A DNA stretch of 64,000 nucleotides from an uncultured Polaribacter sp. (GCF_947503875.1 NZ_CANNFH010000008.1:1-64000), one strand, 5' to 3'; positions 29,699 through 37,595 are shown, counted from the stretch's first letter. Notes: generated from the letters alone by a model not told the origin. Numbers and translations are program-made.

Positions 29699-30217
29699 TT
29701 ATTTTTCAGATAATGTCTTAATAATACCTGAAAGTGTTTGTCCACCTGATTGTAATGCTGAAACAACATTCTTGGCAGGAGATTGAAGTAATCCAATGAT
29801 TTCTCCAATTAACTCTTCTCTAGACTTAATGCTAACAAGAGCATCTAATTGGTCATCACCAATATAAACAGACTCTTCTGCAAAAGCCCCTTTTAATAAT
29901 GGTCTGTCCTTAGATTTTTTTCTAAATTCTTTGATTAATTTCGCTGGAGCATTTGCAGCTTCCGAAATCATCATAGAAGTATTTCCTTTTAAAACCGTTG
30001 GTAATTCTTCAAAATCTTTATCTGAAGCTTCCATTGCTTTCGCAAGTAACGTATTTTTTACAACTGATAACTGAACTCCTGCTTTAAAACAAGCTCTACG
30101 TAAATTAGAGGTAGTTTCTGCATTCAAGCCAGATATGTCTGCAAGATAAATAGTATTAGTATTTGCTAATGTTGCCGTTAAATCTTCTATTACTTGTGAT
30201 TTTTCTTCTCTAGTCAT
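29699..30217 (-). CDS. rplJ: 50S ribosomal protein L10
   Basis: Base of the ribosomal stalk; its C-terminal helix carries L7/L12 dimers. 172 residues beginning TREEKSQVIEDLTATLANTN, with the RNA-binding part holding GLNAETTSNLRRACFKAGVQ and VVKNTLLAKAME. It precedes rplL by 49 bp. In many bacteria the L10-L7/L12 complex represses its own messenger; no clear leader structure is visible in the 19-bp gap from rplA. Confidence 0.97.
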   Translation of the reverse strand: MTREEKSQVIEDLTATLANTNTIYLADISGLNAETTSNLRRACFKAGVQLSVVKNTLLAKAMEASDKDFEELPTVLKGNTSMMISEAANAPAKLIKEFRKKSKDRPLLKGAFAEESVYIGDDQLDALVSIKSREELIGEIIGLLQSPAKNVVSALQSGGQTLSGIIKTLSEK

Positions 30218-30236
30218 GATTCTAAGTTTTAACGTA

Positions 30237-30926
30237 TTAATTAGCTTTCACCTCAACCTCTATACTAGGACTCATTGTACTAGACATAAAAACACTCTTT
30301 ACATAAGTACCCTTTGCAGTTGTTGGTTTCAATTTAATAATTGTTTGTATTAATTCATTTGCATTTTCTTCAATTTTCTGAGCATCAAAAGATACTTTTC
30401 CAATTGCTGCATGTACAATACCAGTTTTATCAACTTTAAAGTCAATTTTCCCAGCCTTTACATCTTGTACCGCTTTAGAAACATCCATAGTTACTGTACC
30501 TGTCTTTGGGTTTGGCATTAAACCTCTAGGACCTAAAATTCTACCTAAAGGACCTAATTTACCCATAACACTAGGCATTGTAATAATTACATCAACATCT
30601 GTCCAACCACTTTTGATTTTCTGAAGATATTCATCTAATCCAACATAATCTGCACCTGCTGCTGTAGCTTCTGCTTCTTTATCTGGAGTTACTAATGCTA
30701 AAACTTTTACGTCTTTACCTGTACCATGAGGTAATGTAACTACACCTCTAACCATCTGATTCGCTTTTCTTGGATCTACTCCTAAACGAATTGCTAAATC
30801 TACTGACGCATCAAACTTTACATTAGTAATGTCTTTGACTAGCGCAGAAGCCGCTGCTAAATCATACGATTGAGAACGATCTACCTTTGCGTAAGCTTCT
30901 TTTTGCTTTTTTGTTAATTTTGCCAT
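30237..30926 (-). CDS. rplA: 50S ribosomal protein L1
   Basis: L1-stalk protein that helps move deacylated tRNA out of the E site. 229 residues, the usual length, with [20 protein letters not shown] near 50 and the family signature [20 protein letters not shown] near 122. It follows rplK by 20 bp. In other bacteria L1 represses the rplK-rplA messenger; whether it does here cannot be read from the sequence. Confidence 0.98.
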   Translation of the reverse strand: MAKLTKKQKEAYAKVDRSQSYDLAAASALVKDITNVKFDASVDLAIRLGVDPRKANQMVRGVVTLPHGTGKDVKVLALVTPDKEAEATAAGADYVGLDEYLQKIKSGWTDVDVIITMPSVMGKLGPLGRILGPRGLMPNPKTGTVTMDVSKAVQDVKAGKIDFKVDKTGIVHAAIGKVSFDAQKIEENANELIQTIIKLKPTTAKGTYVKSVFMSSTMSPSIEVEVKAN

Positions 30927-30946
30927 TTTACTACTTTTTATAAAGC

Positions 30947-31384
30947 TTATGCTGGTGCATTACCTTTTACTGTTAATCCCATAGAACGTGCTGTACCTGC
31001 AATCATACGCATTGCCGAAGCAACTTCAAAGGCATTTAAATCTACCATTTTGTCTTCTGCAATAACTTTAATCTGATCCCAAGTAACTGATGCTACTTTC
31101 TTTCTGTTTGGTTCTCCTGAACCCTTTTTAATTTTGGCCGCTTCTAGTAACTGAACTGCTGCAGGAGGAGTTTTTACAACAAAATCAAACGATTTGTCTT
31201 TGAAAACAGTAATAACAACAGGTAAAACCTTACCTTGTTTGTCTTGCGTTCTTGCATTAAACTGTTTACAGAACTCCATAATGTTAACACCAGCAGCACC
31301 TAAAGCGGGTCCAACCGGCGGCGATGGATTCGCTGCGCCTCCCCTTACTTGTAACTTAACTACTTTACTAACTTCTTTTGCCAT
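30947..31384 (-). CDS. rplK: 50S ribosomal protein L11
   Basis: Forms the GTPase-associated centre with 23S rRNA and is needed for stringent-response sensing by RelA. 145 residues. The proline-rich N-terminal region ([20 protein letters not shown]) and the C-terminal rRNA-binding signature ([14 protein letters not shown]) are both intact. It lies 70 bp after nusG, with rplA following. Confidence 0.98.
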   Translation of the reverse strand: MAKEVSKVVKLQVRGGAANPSPPVGPALGAAGVNIMEFCKQFNARTQDKQGKVLPVVITVFKDKSFDFVVKTPPAAVQLLEAAKIKKGSGEPNRKKVASVTWDQIKVIAEDKMVDLNAFEVASAMRMIAGTARSMGLTVKGNAPA

Positions 31385-31454
31385 TTTAAAAATGTTTAAT
31401 GATTTATTTTAAGTTGGAAGCCCCAAAACAAATCGATATATATTTGTGTAACAA

Positions 31455-32003
31455 TTATATCTTTTCTACTTGCATATAACTTAATTCTAATGGTGTTTTT
31501 CTTCCGAATATTTTCACCATTACCTCAAGCTTACGCTTTTCTTCATTTACTTTTTCTATTGTGCCGTCAAATCCATTAAAAGGACCATCCACAACTTTTA
31601 CAGTTTCACCTGTATTAAAAGGTATTGCAATATTTTCATCTTGGACAGATAACTCATCTACCTTACCTAACATTCTATTTACCTCTGATTTTCGCATAGG
31701 CACAGGTTCACCGCCTTTAGTTTCTCCTAAAAAACCAATAACACCTGTAATAGATTTAATAACGTGCGGAACTTCACCTGAAAGGTTAGCTTCTACCATT
31801 ATATAACCAGGAAAATAAACTCTTTCTCTGTTTACTTTTTTACCATTTCTAATTTGAACAACCTTTTCTGTAGGCACAATAACCTGACTAACATAATCTG
31901 ACAAACCAACTCTAGATATTTCTGTCTCGATATACGCCTTCACCTTATTTTCTTGTCCACCAATGGCCCTAACCACATACCATTTCATTACTGACTCAGC
32001 CAT
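31455..32003 (-). CDS. nusG: Transcription termination/antitermination factor NusG
   Basis: Binds RNA polymerase and links it to Rho or the ribosome. 182 residues: an NGN domain (about 6-115, MKWYVVRAIGGQENKVKAYI and KVNRERVYFPGYIMVEANL) and a C-terminal KOW domain (about 128-182, FNTGETVKVVDGPFNGFDG). A start at the second Met (MKWYV) is equally possible and would remove five residues. It follows secE by 9 bp. Confidence 0.97.
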   Translation of the reverse strand: MAESVMKWYVVRAIGGQENKVKAYIETEISRVGLSDYVSQVIVPTEKVVQIRNGKKVNRERVYFPGYIMVEANLSGEVPHVIKSITGVIGFLGETKGGEPVPMRKSEVNRMLGKVDELSVQDENIAIPFNTGETVKVVDGPFNGFDGTIEKVNEEKRKLEVMVKIFGRKTPLELSYMQVEKI

Positions 32004-32012
32004 AATATAATT

Positions 32013-32201
32013 TTAAAATAATTTAAAAAAGTTATCTAACCCAGTTTGAAAAACATAATCTATACCTGCCACCGCTAATGCAAACAAAATTGTAAAAACT
32101 GCAACAGTTACAGTTGTCTTTTGAGCATCTTCTTTAGAAATCCAAGTCATATTAGTGCCTAGCTCTTCAAAAGAATCTTTGATATATTGTATAAACTTCA
32201 T
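32013..32201 (-). CDS. secE: Preprotein translocase subunit SecE
   Basis: Small essential subunit of the SecYEG channel. I start at the ATG at 32201 (62 aa, MKFIQYIKDSFEELGTNMTW); a longer reading would overlap tRNA-Trp. The amphipathic N-terminal helix with the conserved NMTWISKEDAQKTT segment is followed by one transmembrane helix (about 29-50, VAVFTILFALAVAGIDYVF). The length is typical of single-span SecE proteins. It lies between tRNA-Trp and nusG, the usual arrangement. Confidence 0.96.
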   Translation of the reverse strand: MKFIQYIKDSFEELGTNMTWISKEDAQKTTVTVAVFTILFALAVAGIDYVFQTGLDNFFKLF

Positions 32202-32222
32202 TTTACTTGTATGTTTTATTTG

Positions 32223-32294
32223 CACGGACGGAGAGATTCGAACTCCCGACACCTGGTTTTGGAGACCAGTGCTCTACCGCTGAACTACGTCCGT
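32223..32294 (-). tRNA. tRNA-Trp(CCA)
   Basis: 72 nt on the minus strand: acceptor ACGGACG/CGTCCGT with discriminator G, anticodon arm CTGGT/ACCAG around CTCCAAA (anticodon CCA), T arm GGGAG-TTCGAAT-CTCTC. It lies between tuf and secE, as in other Bacteroidota. Confidence 0.97.
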
Positions 32295-32317
32295 TTCTTT
32301 AATTCATTATTAAAGGC

Positions 32318-32337
32318 GTCACGTTAAAAAACGTGAC
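32318..32337 (-). other. Hairpin between tuf and tRNA-Trp
   Basis: GTCACGT (32318-32324) pairs with ACGTGAC (32331-32337). There is no U tract in the minus direction beyond the loop. A processing site releasing the tRNA or a weak terminator after tuf are both possible. Confidence 0.45.
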
Positions 32338-32370
32338 ACCCTTATAATATTATTAATAAACTAATTTAAA

Positions 32371-33558
32371 TTAGTCTAATAATTCTGTTACCTGACCAGC
32401 TCCAACTGTTCTACCACCCTCACGGATTGCAAAACGTAAACCAACATTTAATGCGATTGGCTGGATTAAGTCTACAGTAATTGTTAAGTTATCTCCTGGC
32501 ATTACCATTTCAACTCCATCAGGCAAGTTAATTGTACCTGTAACGTCTGTAGTTCTTACATAGAACTGAGGACGATAGTTATTATGGAATGGAGTATGAC
32601 GCCCACCTTCTTCTTTTTTAAGAACATAAACCTCTGCTTTAAACTTCGCATGAGGAGTTACAGAACCTGGCTTACAGATTACCATACCTCTTTTAATATC
32701 TTCTTTTGCAATACCTCTTAATAAGATACCCGCGTTATCTCCCGCTTCACCTCTATCTAAGATTTGACGAAACATTTCAATACCAGTAATAGTAGAAGAC
32801 ATTTTCTCAGCCCCCATACCAATAATATCAACAACATCTCCTGTATTTGCAATACCAGTTTCGATACGACCTGTAGCTACAGTTCCACGACCAGTAATAG
32901 AAAACACATCTTCAACAGGCATTAAGAAATCTTTATCAACTTCTCTTAAAGGCTCTTGAATCCAAGCATCCACCTGTGCCATTAATTCTAACACAGTATC
33001 AACCCATTTTTGCTCACCGTTTAAAGCTCCTAAAGCAGAACCAGAAACAACAGGACCATTATCTCCATCATATTCATAGAAAGATAATAATTCTCTTACT
33101 TCCATGTCAACTAATTCTAAAAGCTCCTCATCATCTACCATATCAACTTTGTTTAAGAAAACAACGATACGAGGAATACCTACCTGACGACCTAATAAGA
33201 TGTGCTCTCTAGTTTGTGGCATAGGACCATCTGTAGCAGCAACAACTAAAATAGCACCGTCCATTTGGGCAGCACCCGTTACCATGTTCTTCACATAATC
33301 CGCGTGACCCGGACAATCAACGTGTGCATAGTGACGGTTTTCTGTTTGATATTCTACGTGAGAAGTGTTAATTGTAATACCTCTTTCTTTTTCTTCTGGA
33401 GCATTATCAATCTGATCAAAAGATCTAGCTTCAGAGAATCCTGCATCAGCTAATACTTTAGTAATAGCCGCAGTTAAAGTTGTTTTACCGTGATCTACGT
33501 GTCCGATAGTACCAATGTTTAAGTGTGGTTTCGAACGGTCAAAAGTTCCTTTTGCCAT
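32371..33558 (-). CDS. tuf: Elongation factor Tu
   Basis: GTPase that carries aminoacyl-tRNA to the ribosome. 395 residues: G1 [16 protein letters not shown]2 region [15 protein letters not shown]3 [12 protein letters not shown]4 [15 protein letters not shown], then domains 2 and 3 (from about 215) ending [11 protein letters not shown]. It is flanked by a four-tRNA cluster upstream and tRNA-Trp downstream. No second tuf copy or fusA lies in the window. Confidence 0.98.
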   Translation of the reverse strand: MAKGTFDRSKPHLNIGTIGHVDHGKTTLTAAITKVLADAGFSEARSFDQIDNAPEEKERGITINTSHVEYQTENRHYAHVDCPGHADYVKNMVTGAAQMDGAILVVAATDGPMPQTREHILLGRQVGIPRIVVFLNKVDMVDDEELLELVDMEVRELLSFYEYDGDNGPVVSGSALGALNGEQKWVDTVLELMAQVDAWIQEPLREVDKDFLMPVEDVFSITGRGTVATGRIETGIANTGDVVDIIGMGAEKMSSTITGIEMFRQILDRGEAGDNAGILLRGIAKEDIKRGMVICKPGSVTPHAKFKAEVYVLKKEEGGRHTPFHNNYRPQFYVRTTDVTGTINLPDGVEMVMPGDNLTITVDLIQPIALNVGLRFAIREGGRTVGAGQVTELLD

Positions 33559-33619
33559 AATTATTGATTTTAATTCTTAGTTTAAATATATTTAGTGTCT
33601 AATAATACTTTTTAACTTG

Positions 33620-33692
33620 AGCCAATGACGGGATTTGAACCCGTGACCTCATCCCTACCAAGGATGCGCTCTACCAACTGAGCTACACCGGC
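33620..33692 (-). tRNA. tRNA-Thr(GGU)
   Basis: 73 nt: acceptor GCCGGTG/CATTGGC with two G-U pairs, anticodon loop CTTGGTA (GGT), T arm ACGGG-TTCAAAT-CCCGT, discriminator U. Last of four tRNAs read toward tuf. Confidence 0.97.
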
Positions 33693-33709
33693 TTTGTTGA
33701 TTCTATTTG

Positions 33710-33782
33710 AGCGAAAGACCGGGTTCGAACCGGCGACATTCAGCTTGGAAGGCTGACGCTCTACCAACTGAGCTACTTTCGC
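33710..33782 (-). tRNA. tRNA-Gly(UCC)
   Basis: 73 nt: acceptor GCGAAAG/CTTTCGC, anticodon loop CTTCCAA (TCC), T arm GCCGG-TTCGAAC-CCGGT, discriminator U. It lies 17 bp from the neighbouring Thr(GGU) gene. Confidence 0.97.
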
Positions 33783-33795
33783 GTAATGTAAATTG

Positions 33796-33877
33796 TGGGG
33801 AGAGCAGGATTCGAACCTGCGAAGACATAGTCAACGGAGTTACAGTCCGTCCTCGTTGGCCGCTTGAGTATCTCCCC
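33796..33877 (-). tRNA. tRNA-Tyr(GUA)
   Basis: 82-nt class II tRNA: acceptor GGGGAGA/TCTCCCC, anticodon loop CTGTAAC (GTA), long variable arm, T arm GCAGG-TTCGAAT-CCTGC, discriminator A. Its GUA anticodon makes it a substrate for Tgt. Confidence 0.97.
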
Positions 33878-33931
33878 TTTAATTTACTATTTTAATGAAC
33901 TTTAAATCGATTAACGATTCTTGTTTTTGTG

Positions 33932-34005
33932 AGCCGATGAAGGGACTCGAACCCCCGACCTGCTGATTACAAATCAGCTGCTCTAGCCAGCTGAGCTACA
34001 TCGGC
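33932..34005 (-). tRNA. tRNA-Thr(UGU)
   Basis: 74 nt: acceptor GCCGATG/CATCGGC, anticodon loop TTTGTAA (TGT), T arm TCGGGGG-TTCGAGT-CCC-type pairing, discriminator U. First tRNA after the promoter at 34045-34052. Confidence 0.97.
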
Positions 34006-34038
34006 TTTTGTTATAAAAAACAAACCGCTATTTCTAAC

Positions 34039-34052
34039 GGACTGCAAATGTA
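34039..34052 (-). promoter_or_regulatory. Promoter core of the tRNA-tuf-rpoBC operon
   Basis: Minus-strand TACATTTGCAGTCC contains the TAnnTTTG box (34045-34052), 40 bp before the first tRNA. The same 14 bases occur at the rpsU promoter. No clear -33 TTG is seen. Confidence 0.6.
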
Positions 34053-34111
34053 TAAAGTTTTTTGATATTCTAAAACTTTTTGTAATTATTTTTTTATTTT
34101 TTTTTTAATTT

Positions 34112-34420
34112 TTAAGAAATTAAAGAGTCTCTATGCTTTTCTTTAGATCTTTTTAACTGCCTCTTTAAATTATCTACAGCGGCATTAACGCCTTCTTCAA
34201 AAGTTTTTGTTTCTCTCTTTACAATTAATTCGCTACCAGGTATATTAATTTTAACCTCTGTAATTTTATTTTCTTTATCACTTGTATTCTGAACTTTTAA
34301 AAAAACCTCTGCATCTACAATTTTGTCGTGGAACTTAGCAAGCCCTGTTACTTTTTTTTCTACGAACTCTATTAACGTAGCATCTGCATTAAAATTTACT
34401 GATTGTGTAAATACCTTCAT
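34112..34420 (-). CDS. hpf: Ribosome hibernation-promoting factor (short HPF/RaiA)
   Basis: A 102-residue protein of the RaiA/HPF family, which binds the 30S decoding region of idle ribosomes. It shows the beta-alpha-beta-beta-beta-alpha pattern: KVFTQSVNFNADATLIEFVE (strand and helix), DAEVFLKVQN, KITEVKINIPGSELIVKRET and the helix EGVNAAVDNLKRQLKRSKEK with the conserved basic end. It has only the short domain and no C-terminal dimerisation domain. It follows the xerC-like gene by 3 bp, a pairing common in Bacteroidota. Confidence 0.93.
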   Translation of the reverse strand: MKVFTQSVNFNADATLIEFVEKKVTGLAKFHDKIVDAEVFLKVQNTSDKENKITEVKINIPGSELIVKRETKTFEEGVNAAVDNLKRQLKRSKEKHRDSLIS

Positions 34421-34423
34421 AAA

Positions 34424-35311
34424 TCACTTTTTTTTAGTGCTCCTAGGGTGAGCGTTATTATATACTTTCTTTATAGCATCAAGACTATTATGTGTATAGA
34501 CTTGAGTTGAGGCTAAAGAGGAATGCCCTAGCAATTCTTTAACCGAATTTAAATTTGCACCTTCATTTAAAAGATGTGTCGCAAAGGAATGCCTTAAAAT
34601 ATGTGGGCTTTTTTTAACCTTTAACGAAACCTTACTAAAGTATGAATTTATAACTCTATAAACAAGCGTTTCGTATAATTTATTTCCTTTTTCTGTAAGC
34701 AATAAAAAATCCTCTTCTTTTTGATATTTTTGTCTTGCCTCTATATAATTTTGTATTGTATTTACAACCAGTTCTATTAGCGGTACAAGTCTTTCTTTAT
34801 TTCTTTTACCAAGTATTTTAATTGTTTTCTGAGACAAATCTACATCTGATTGTTTGATATTAATTAATTCCGCTCTTCTTATTCCTGTTGAATAAAAAAG
34901 TTCTACAATTAACTTATTTCTTAAAGAAACAAAATTTTGTTCCTCTCCAATATTTTGAAGTACACCATTTATTTCTGAAGATGTAAAAGGAACTTGCATT
35001 TTTTTTTGAACTTTTAAAGCTTTGTGCCTTGCAAGTGGATTTATAGTTATCTGTGCTGTTTTTTGTAAAAACTTATAATAAGACTTTAATGCACTTACTT
35101 TTCTATTAATACTATTGTTAGCGATGTTTTGATTTACCAAACTAACAATCCAACTTCTTATTTGTGCGTAGTTTATTTCGTTCAGGTCTTCTTGATCGAA
35201 TTCTGTAGTACAAAAATCTTTAAAATCTAATAAATCGTTTTTATACGCAGTAACCGTGTGCTCTGAGTACTGTTTTTCTAATTGTATGTATTCTAGAAAA
35301 GATGTTATCAA
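34424..35311 (-). CDS. xerC: Tyrosine recombinase XerC/XerD
   Basis: A 295-residue site-specific recombinase, probably one of the Xer pair that resolves chromosome dimers at dif. The N-terminal SAM-like core-binding domain (about 1-85) is followed by the catalytic domain with Arg in STGIRRAELINI, Lys in ILGKRNKERLVPL, His and Arg in SPHILRHSFATHLLNEG, His in LLGHSSLASTQVYTH and the nucleophile Tyr in that last motif. Its housekeeping context (hpf, tRNAs, rpsU) and lack of nearby att sites or cargo argue against a mobile-element integrase. Confidence 0.92.
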   Translation of the reverse strand: MITSFLEYIQLEKQYSEHTVTAYKNDLLDFKDFCTTEFDQEDLNEINYAQIRSWIVSLVNQNIANNSINRKVSALKSYYKFLQKTAQITINPLARHKALKVQKKMQVPFTSSEINGVLQNIGEEQNFVSLRNKLIVELFYSTGIRRAELINIKQSDVDLSQKTIKILGKRNKERLVPLIELVVNTIQNYIEARQKYQKEEDFLLLTEKGNKLYETLVYRVINSYFSKVSLKVKKSPHILRHSFATHLLNEGANLNSVKELLGHSSLASTQVYTHNSLDAIKKVYNNAHPRSTKKK

Positions 35312-35483
35312 TTTTGGATAATTTTAATACTTGTAAATCTACGAAATATAATAATTGAGAAGATAGTTAAATTTACCGAAGTTTTGGGAATGGACTTCGA
35401 CAGGCTCAGTCTGACTTTTTGATTTTTATTCAATTATAGGTAAAAATCTTTACTTAGTCTATTCATTCATTCTTTTTAGCTTA

Positions 35484-35521
35484 CAATTTTTAAAGCGTTG
35501 CTATACAACTTCTAAAAATTG
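35484..35521. repeat. Paired palindromic repeat, copy 1
   Basis: CAATTTTTA and TAAAAATTG form the outer stem and GTTG/CAAC the tip. The sequence is about 85% identical to that at 35619-35656 in the same orientation. Nearby at 35392-35415 is a single ACTTCGACAGGCTCAGTCTG-type sequence, a kind I have seen dispersed in flavobacterial genomes. Confidence 0.75.
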
Positions 35522-35526
35522 AGCAT

Positions 35527-35560
35527 AAAAAAAACTCGTAAAATTTAATTTACGAGTTTT
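35527..35560 (-). terminator. Intrinsic terminator between rpsU and xerC
   Basis: AAAACTCGTAAA (35531-35542) pairs with 35549-35560 around six bases. The minus-strand product ends in U8, so it would terminate rpsU transcription before xerC. Confidence 0.85.
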
Positions 35561-35585
35561 AAAGTTTTCGCTTTTGAATGAGCAG

Positions 35586-35606
35586 ATCCCGATATGAAAT
35601 CGGGAT
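35586..35606. other. Small hairpin ATCCCGAT/ATCGGGAT
   Basis: An 8-bp perfect stem with a 5-base loop in the 352-bp gap between rpsU and xerC. There is no U tract. Together with the terminator and the two palindromic repeats, it makes this gap almost wholly hairpin-forming and without a gene. Confidence 0.6.
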
Positions 35607-35618
35607 TAGTTCAACTTG

Positions 35619-35656
35619 CAATTTTTAAGGCGTTGCTATGCAACTTTTAAAAATTG
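35619..35656. repeat. Paired palindromic repeat, copy 2
   Basis: CAATTTTTAA (35619-35628) pairs with TTAAAAATTG (35647-35656), with GTTGC/GCAAC at the tip around TAT. It starts 7 bp after the rpsU stop codon and may act as a 3' stabiliser or a REP-like element. Confidence 0.75.
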
Positions 35657-35663
35657 AGTTTTA

Positions 35664-35861
35664 CTAGCCTACTTCTTCTTGCGTTCTTAGTCGTTGTACG
35701 TAAGAGGCTTTAATTCTTTGAGCTCTCTTTGCTACAGATGGCTTTGTAAAGTTTTTTCTGTTACGTAAGTTCTTCATCGTTTTTGTACGATCGAATTTTC
35801 TTTTATAACGCTTTAACGCTCTATCTATATTTTCTCCTTCTTTAATAGGTATAATTAACAT
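35664..35861 (-). CDS. rpsU: 30S ribosomal protein S21
   Basis: A 65-residue basic ribosomal protein near the 3' end of 16S rRNA. The start MLIIPIKEGENIDRALKRYK and the Bacteroidota-type middle KRKFDRTKTMKNLRNRKNFT are clear, and the tail ends LRTQEEVG. It has its own promoter (35936-35965) and terminator (35527-35560). In Bacteroidota S21 belongs to the set of proteins said to hide the anti-Shine-Dalgarno sequence. Confidence 0.97.
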   Translation of the reverse strand: MLIIPIKEGENIDRALKRYKRKFDRTKTMKNLRNRKNFTKPSVAKRAQRIKASYVQRLRTQEEVG

Positions 35862-35935
35862 AAGTTGGCACCTCCCTTCATAGTATCTTTATATTTTTAT
35901 CTGCTTAACGCTAGATGTTTTTATTTTTTGGACTG

Positions 35936-35965
35936 CAAATGTACTTACAAATAATGAATTAGCAA
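35936..35965 (-). promoter_or_regulatory. rpsU promoter (TTG-N19-TACATTTG)
   Basis: On the minus strand TTG (35963-35965), 19 bp, then TACATTTG (35936-35943), a full match to the flavobacterial consensus. It is continued by CAGTCC, giving the same 14-base core as the tRNA-tuf promoter. The 5' leader would be about 70 nt. Confidence 0.75.
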
Positions 35966-36000
35966 TTTTTATTCGAATTATTTTTTAGATTCTCGATTTT

Positions 36001-36082
36001 GCGTTAGGGATTGAAGTGGCATCCTTTTTTCTTTTTCTGAAAAAAGATATAACGTAAAGCCCAACCTTTTTAGGGAACGCCC
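36001..36082 (-). repeat. Interspersed structured element, copy 3
   Basis: Shortest copy: GGGCGTTCCCTAAAAAGGTT, TTACGTTATATCTTTTTTC, a short inner loop, AAAAAAGGATGCC and AATCCCTAACGC. The outer GCGTT/AACGC helix and the ATC-T6/A6-GGAT helix are kept, but the inner hairpin arm of copies 1 and 2 is missing. It lies 3' of the acyl-CoA dehydrogenase gene but beyond that gene's terminator, so read-through or its own promoter would be needed for expression. Confidence 0.8.
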
Positions 36083-36114
36083 AGGAAATGGTTTTTAGTT
36101 TTTAAAGCAATAAA

Positions 36115-36160
36115 AAAGTTGATAAGCCAACTAAACATATAGCTTTAACTTATCAACTTT
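36115..36160 (-). terminator. Intrinsic terminator 3' of the acyl-CoA dehydrogenase gene
   Basis: AAAGTTGATAAG (36115-36126) pairs with CTTATCAACTTT (36149-36160). The minus-strand product ends in U6. It probably ends the AGCS/HhH/acyl-CoA dehydrogenase transcript. Confidence 0.8.
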
Positions 36161-36161
36161 A

Positions 36162-36217
36162 TCTTGTCTCTTGTTTCTTGTCTCTTGTTTCCTGTTTCCT
36201 GTTTCCTGTTTCCTGTT
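36162..36217. repeat. Heptamer tandem tract
   Basis: Eight exact-phase 7-mers: TCTTGTC, TCTTGTT, TCTTGTC, TCTTGTT, then TCCTGTT four times. It abuts the terminator on one side and the 88-bp repeat on the other. Confidence 0.9.
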
Positions 36218-36224
36218 TCTAAAA

Positions 36225-36457
36225 GCAAATTTACGTTGCTGGCTTATATTCCTTGTTATCGATTACCATTTTTGCGATAATTGAAAATAATTTTCGCAAA
36301 AAAACTAATCGGGCAAATTTACGTTGCTGGTTTATATTCCTTATTATCAATTACCATTTTTGCGATAATTGAAAATAATTTTCGCAAAAAAACTAATCAG
36401 GCAAATTTACGTTGCTGGTTTATATTCCTTATTATCAATTACCATTTTTGCGATAAT
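36225..36457 (-). repeat. 88-bp tandem repeat of the acyl-CoA dehydrogenase 3' end
   Basis: Units start at 36225, 36313 and 36401 (exactly 88 bp apart). The last 57 bp (36401-36457) include the real gene terminus, encoding IIAKMVIDNKEYKPAT and stop. The two downstream units repeat this segment almost exactly and add a TTTTTGCGA/TCGCAAAAA-type hairpin. The copies differ at only a few bases, so the array is young. Confidence 0.93.
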
Positions 36458-37573
36458 CTCTTTTAAGATTTCAGAGGTTCCACCGCCAATTGGACCTAAT
36501 CTACTATCTCTTAGTAAACGTGCCATTGGGTATTCTTCCATATAACCATAACCTCCTAACAACTGTAATGCATCATAAATTACCTCATCTGCCATTTTTG
36601 TAGATAGCAATTTAGACATGCTTGCTTCTTTAACAACATAGGTACCTAAATCTAGTCTTTTTGCAATAGAATAGTTATATTCTCTGCACATGTCTACTCT
36701 ACTTGCCATTTCTGCAATTTTGTGTCTTAAGGCTTGAAATCTATCTAAAGATTTGCCAAAAGCCACTCTTTCTTGCATGTATTTTATAGCGTAATCTACA
36801 GCATACTCTGCTCTTGCATGTGCATTTACACCCATTAATAAGCGTTCTAATGCAAAGTGTTGCATAATATAAGGGAATCCTTTTCCTTCTTCTCCTAAAA
36901 GATTCTCTGCAGGAATTTCTACATTATCAAAAGCCAACTCACCTGTATCTGAAGCCTTCCACCCTAACTTATCTAGTTTGGTTGCAGAAATACCCTGAGT
37001 TTCTCTATCGACTACAAAAATGCTAATTCCTTTATACTTGTCTGATGGATCTGTTTTTGCTGCTACAATTAAATAATCTGAGTAAACACCATTTGTAATA
37101 AAGGTTTTAGAACCGTTTAAAATGTATTTATCACCTTGTTTTATTGCTGTAGATCGCATGCCTGCAACATCACTTCCGCCAAATGGTTCTGTGATACACA
37201 AACAACCTATCTTATCTCCTGTAACACTTGGTATCAAATATTTTTGTTTGGTTTCTTCTGACGCTTCTTTATTTAAATGCGTCATTGCCAAATATTCATG
37301 TGCCCACATTGCTGCTGCGAAACCACATGAATTGATTTTTTGCATTTCTTCTAAGAAAATTATGGTGTAAAAAAGATCTAAATCTAAACCACCATATGCT
37401 TCTGGAGTGGAGAGACCAAAATAGCCCATATCTCCAAATTTTTTCCATATAAAGCGCTCTATTGTGCCTGTTTTTTCCCACTTTTCTATGTGTGGTACTA
37501 CTTCTTTATGTAAAAATTCTTTAAAACTTGCACGAAAAGCTTCGTGCTCTTCCGTAAAGTAAATACTGCTCAT
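36407..37573 (-). CDS. Acyl-CoA dehydrogenase family protein
   Basis: FAD enzyme introducing a double bond into acyl-CoA, 388 residues, full length. The FAD/substrate loop reads CLCITEPFGGSDVAGMRSTA near 130, then FITNGVYSDYLIVAAKT, and the C-terminal four-helix domain includes LLGGYGYMEEYPMARLLRDS near 345, where the family signature Q-x-x-GGxG lies. The catalytic Glu is probably in PIGGGTSEILKEIIAK. Chain-length preference cannot be set. Its last 16 codons are copied twice downstream. It is probably co-transcribed with the HhH gene, 22 bp upstream. Confidence 0.9.
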   Translation of the reverse strand: MSSIYFTEEHEAFRASFKEFLHKEVVPHIEKWEKTGTIERFIWKKFGDMGYFGLSTPEAYGGLDLDLFYTIIFLEEMQKINSCGFAAAMWAHEYLAMTHLNKEASEETKQKYLIPSVTGDKIGCLCITEPFGGSDVAGMRSTAIKQGDKYILNGSKTFITNGVYSDYLIVAAKTDPSDKYKGISIFVVDRETQGISATKLDKLGWKASDTGELAFDNVEIPAENLLGEEGKGFPYIMQHFALERLLMGVNAHARAEYAVDYAIKYMQERVAFGKSLDRFQALRHKIAEMASRVDMCREYNYSIAKRLDLGTYVVKEASMSKLLSTKMADEVIYDALQLLGGYGYMEEYPMARLLRDSRLGPIGGGTSEILKEIIAKMVIDNKEYKPAT

Positions 37574-37595
37574 ATAGTGGTAATGAATTTGTTTG

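Noticed and set aside
32371..33558. Rho-independent terminator directly after tuf
   Set aside because: The GTCACGT/ACGTGAC hairpin lacks a U tract, so I list it only as a hairpin.
33707..33895. 62-residue reading frame on the plus strand
   Set aside because: It is antisense to tRNA-Gly and tRNA-Tyr.
34424..35311. Integrase of a mobile element
   Set aside because: The recombinase has Xer length and lies among housekeeping genes with no attachment sites or cargo nearby.
36281..36466. 61-residue plus-strand frame
   Set aside because: It is created by the 88-bp repeat opposite the acyl-CoA dehydrogenase end and repeats itself.
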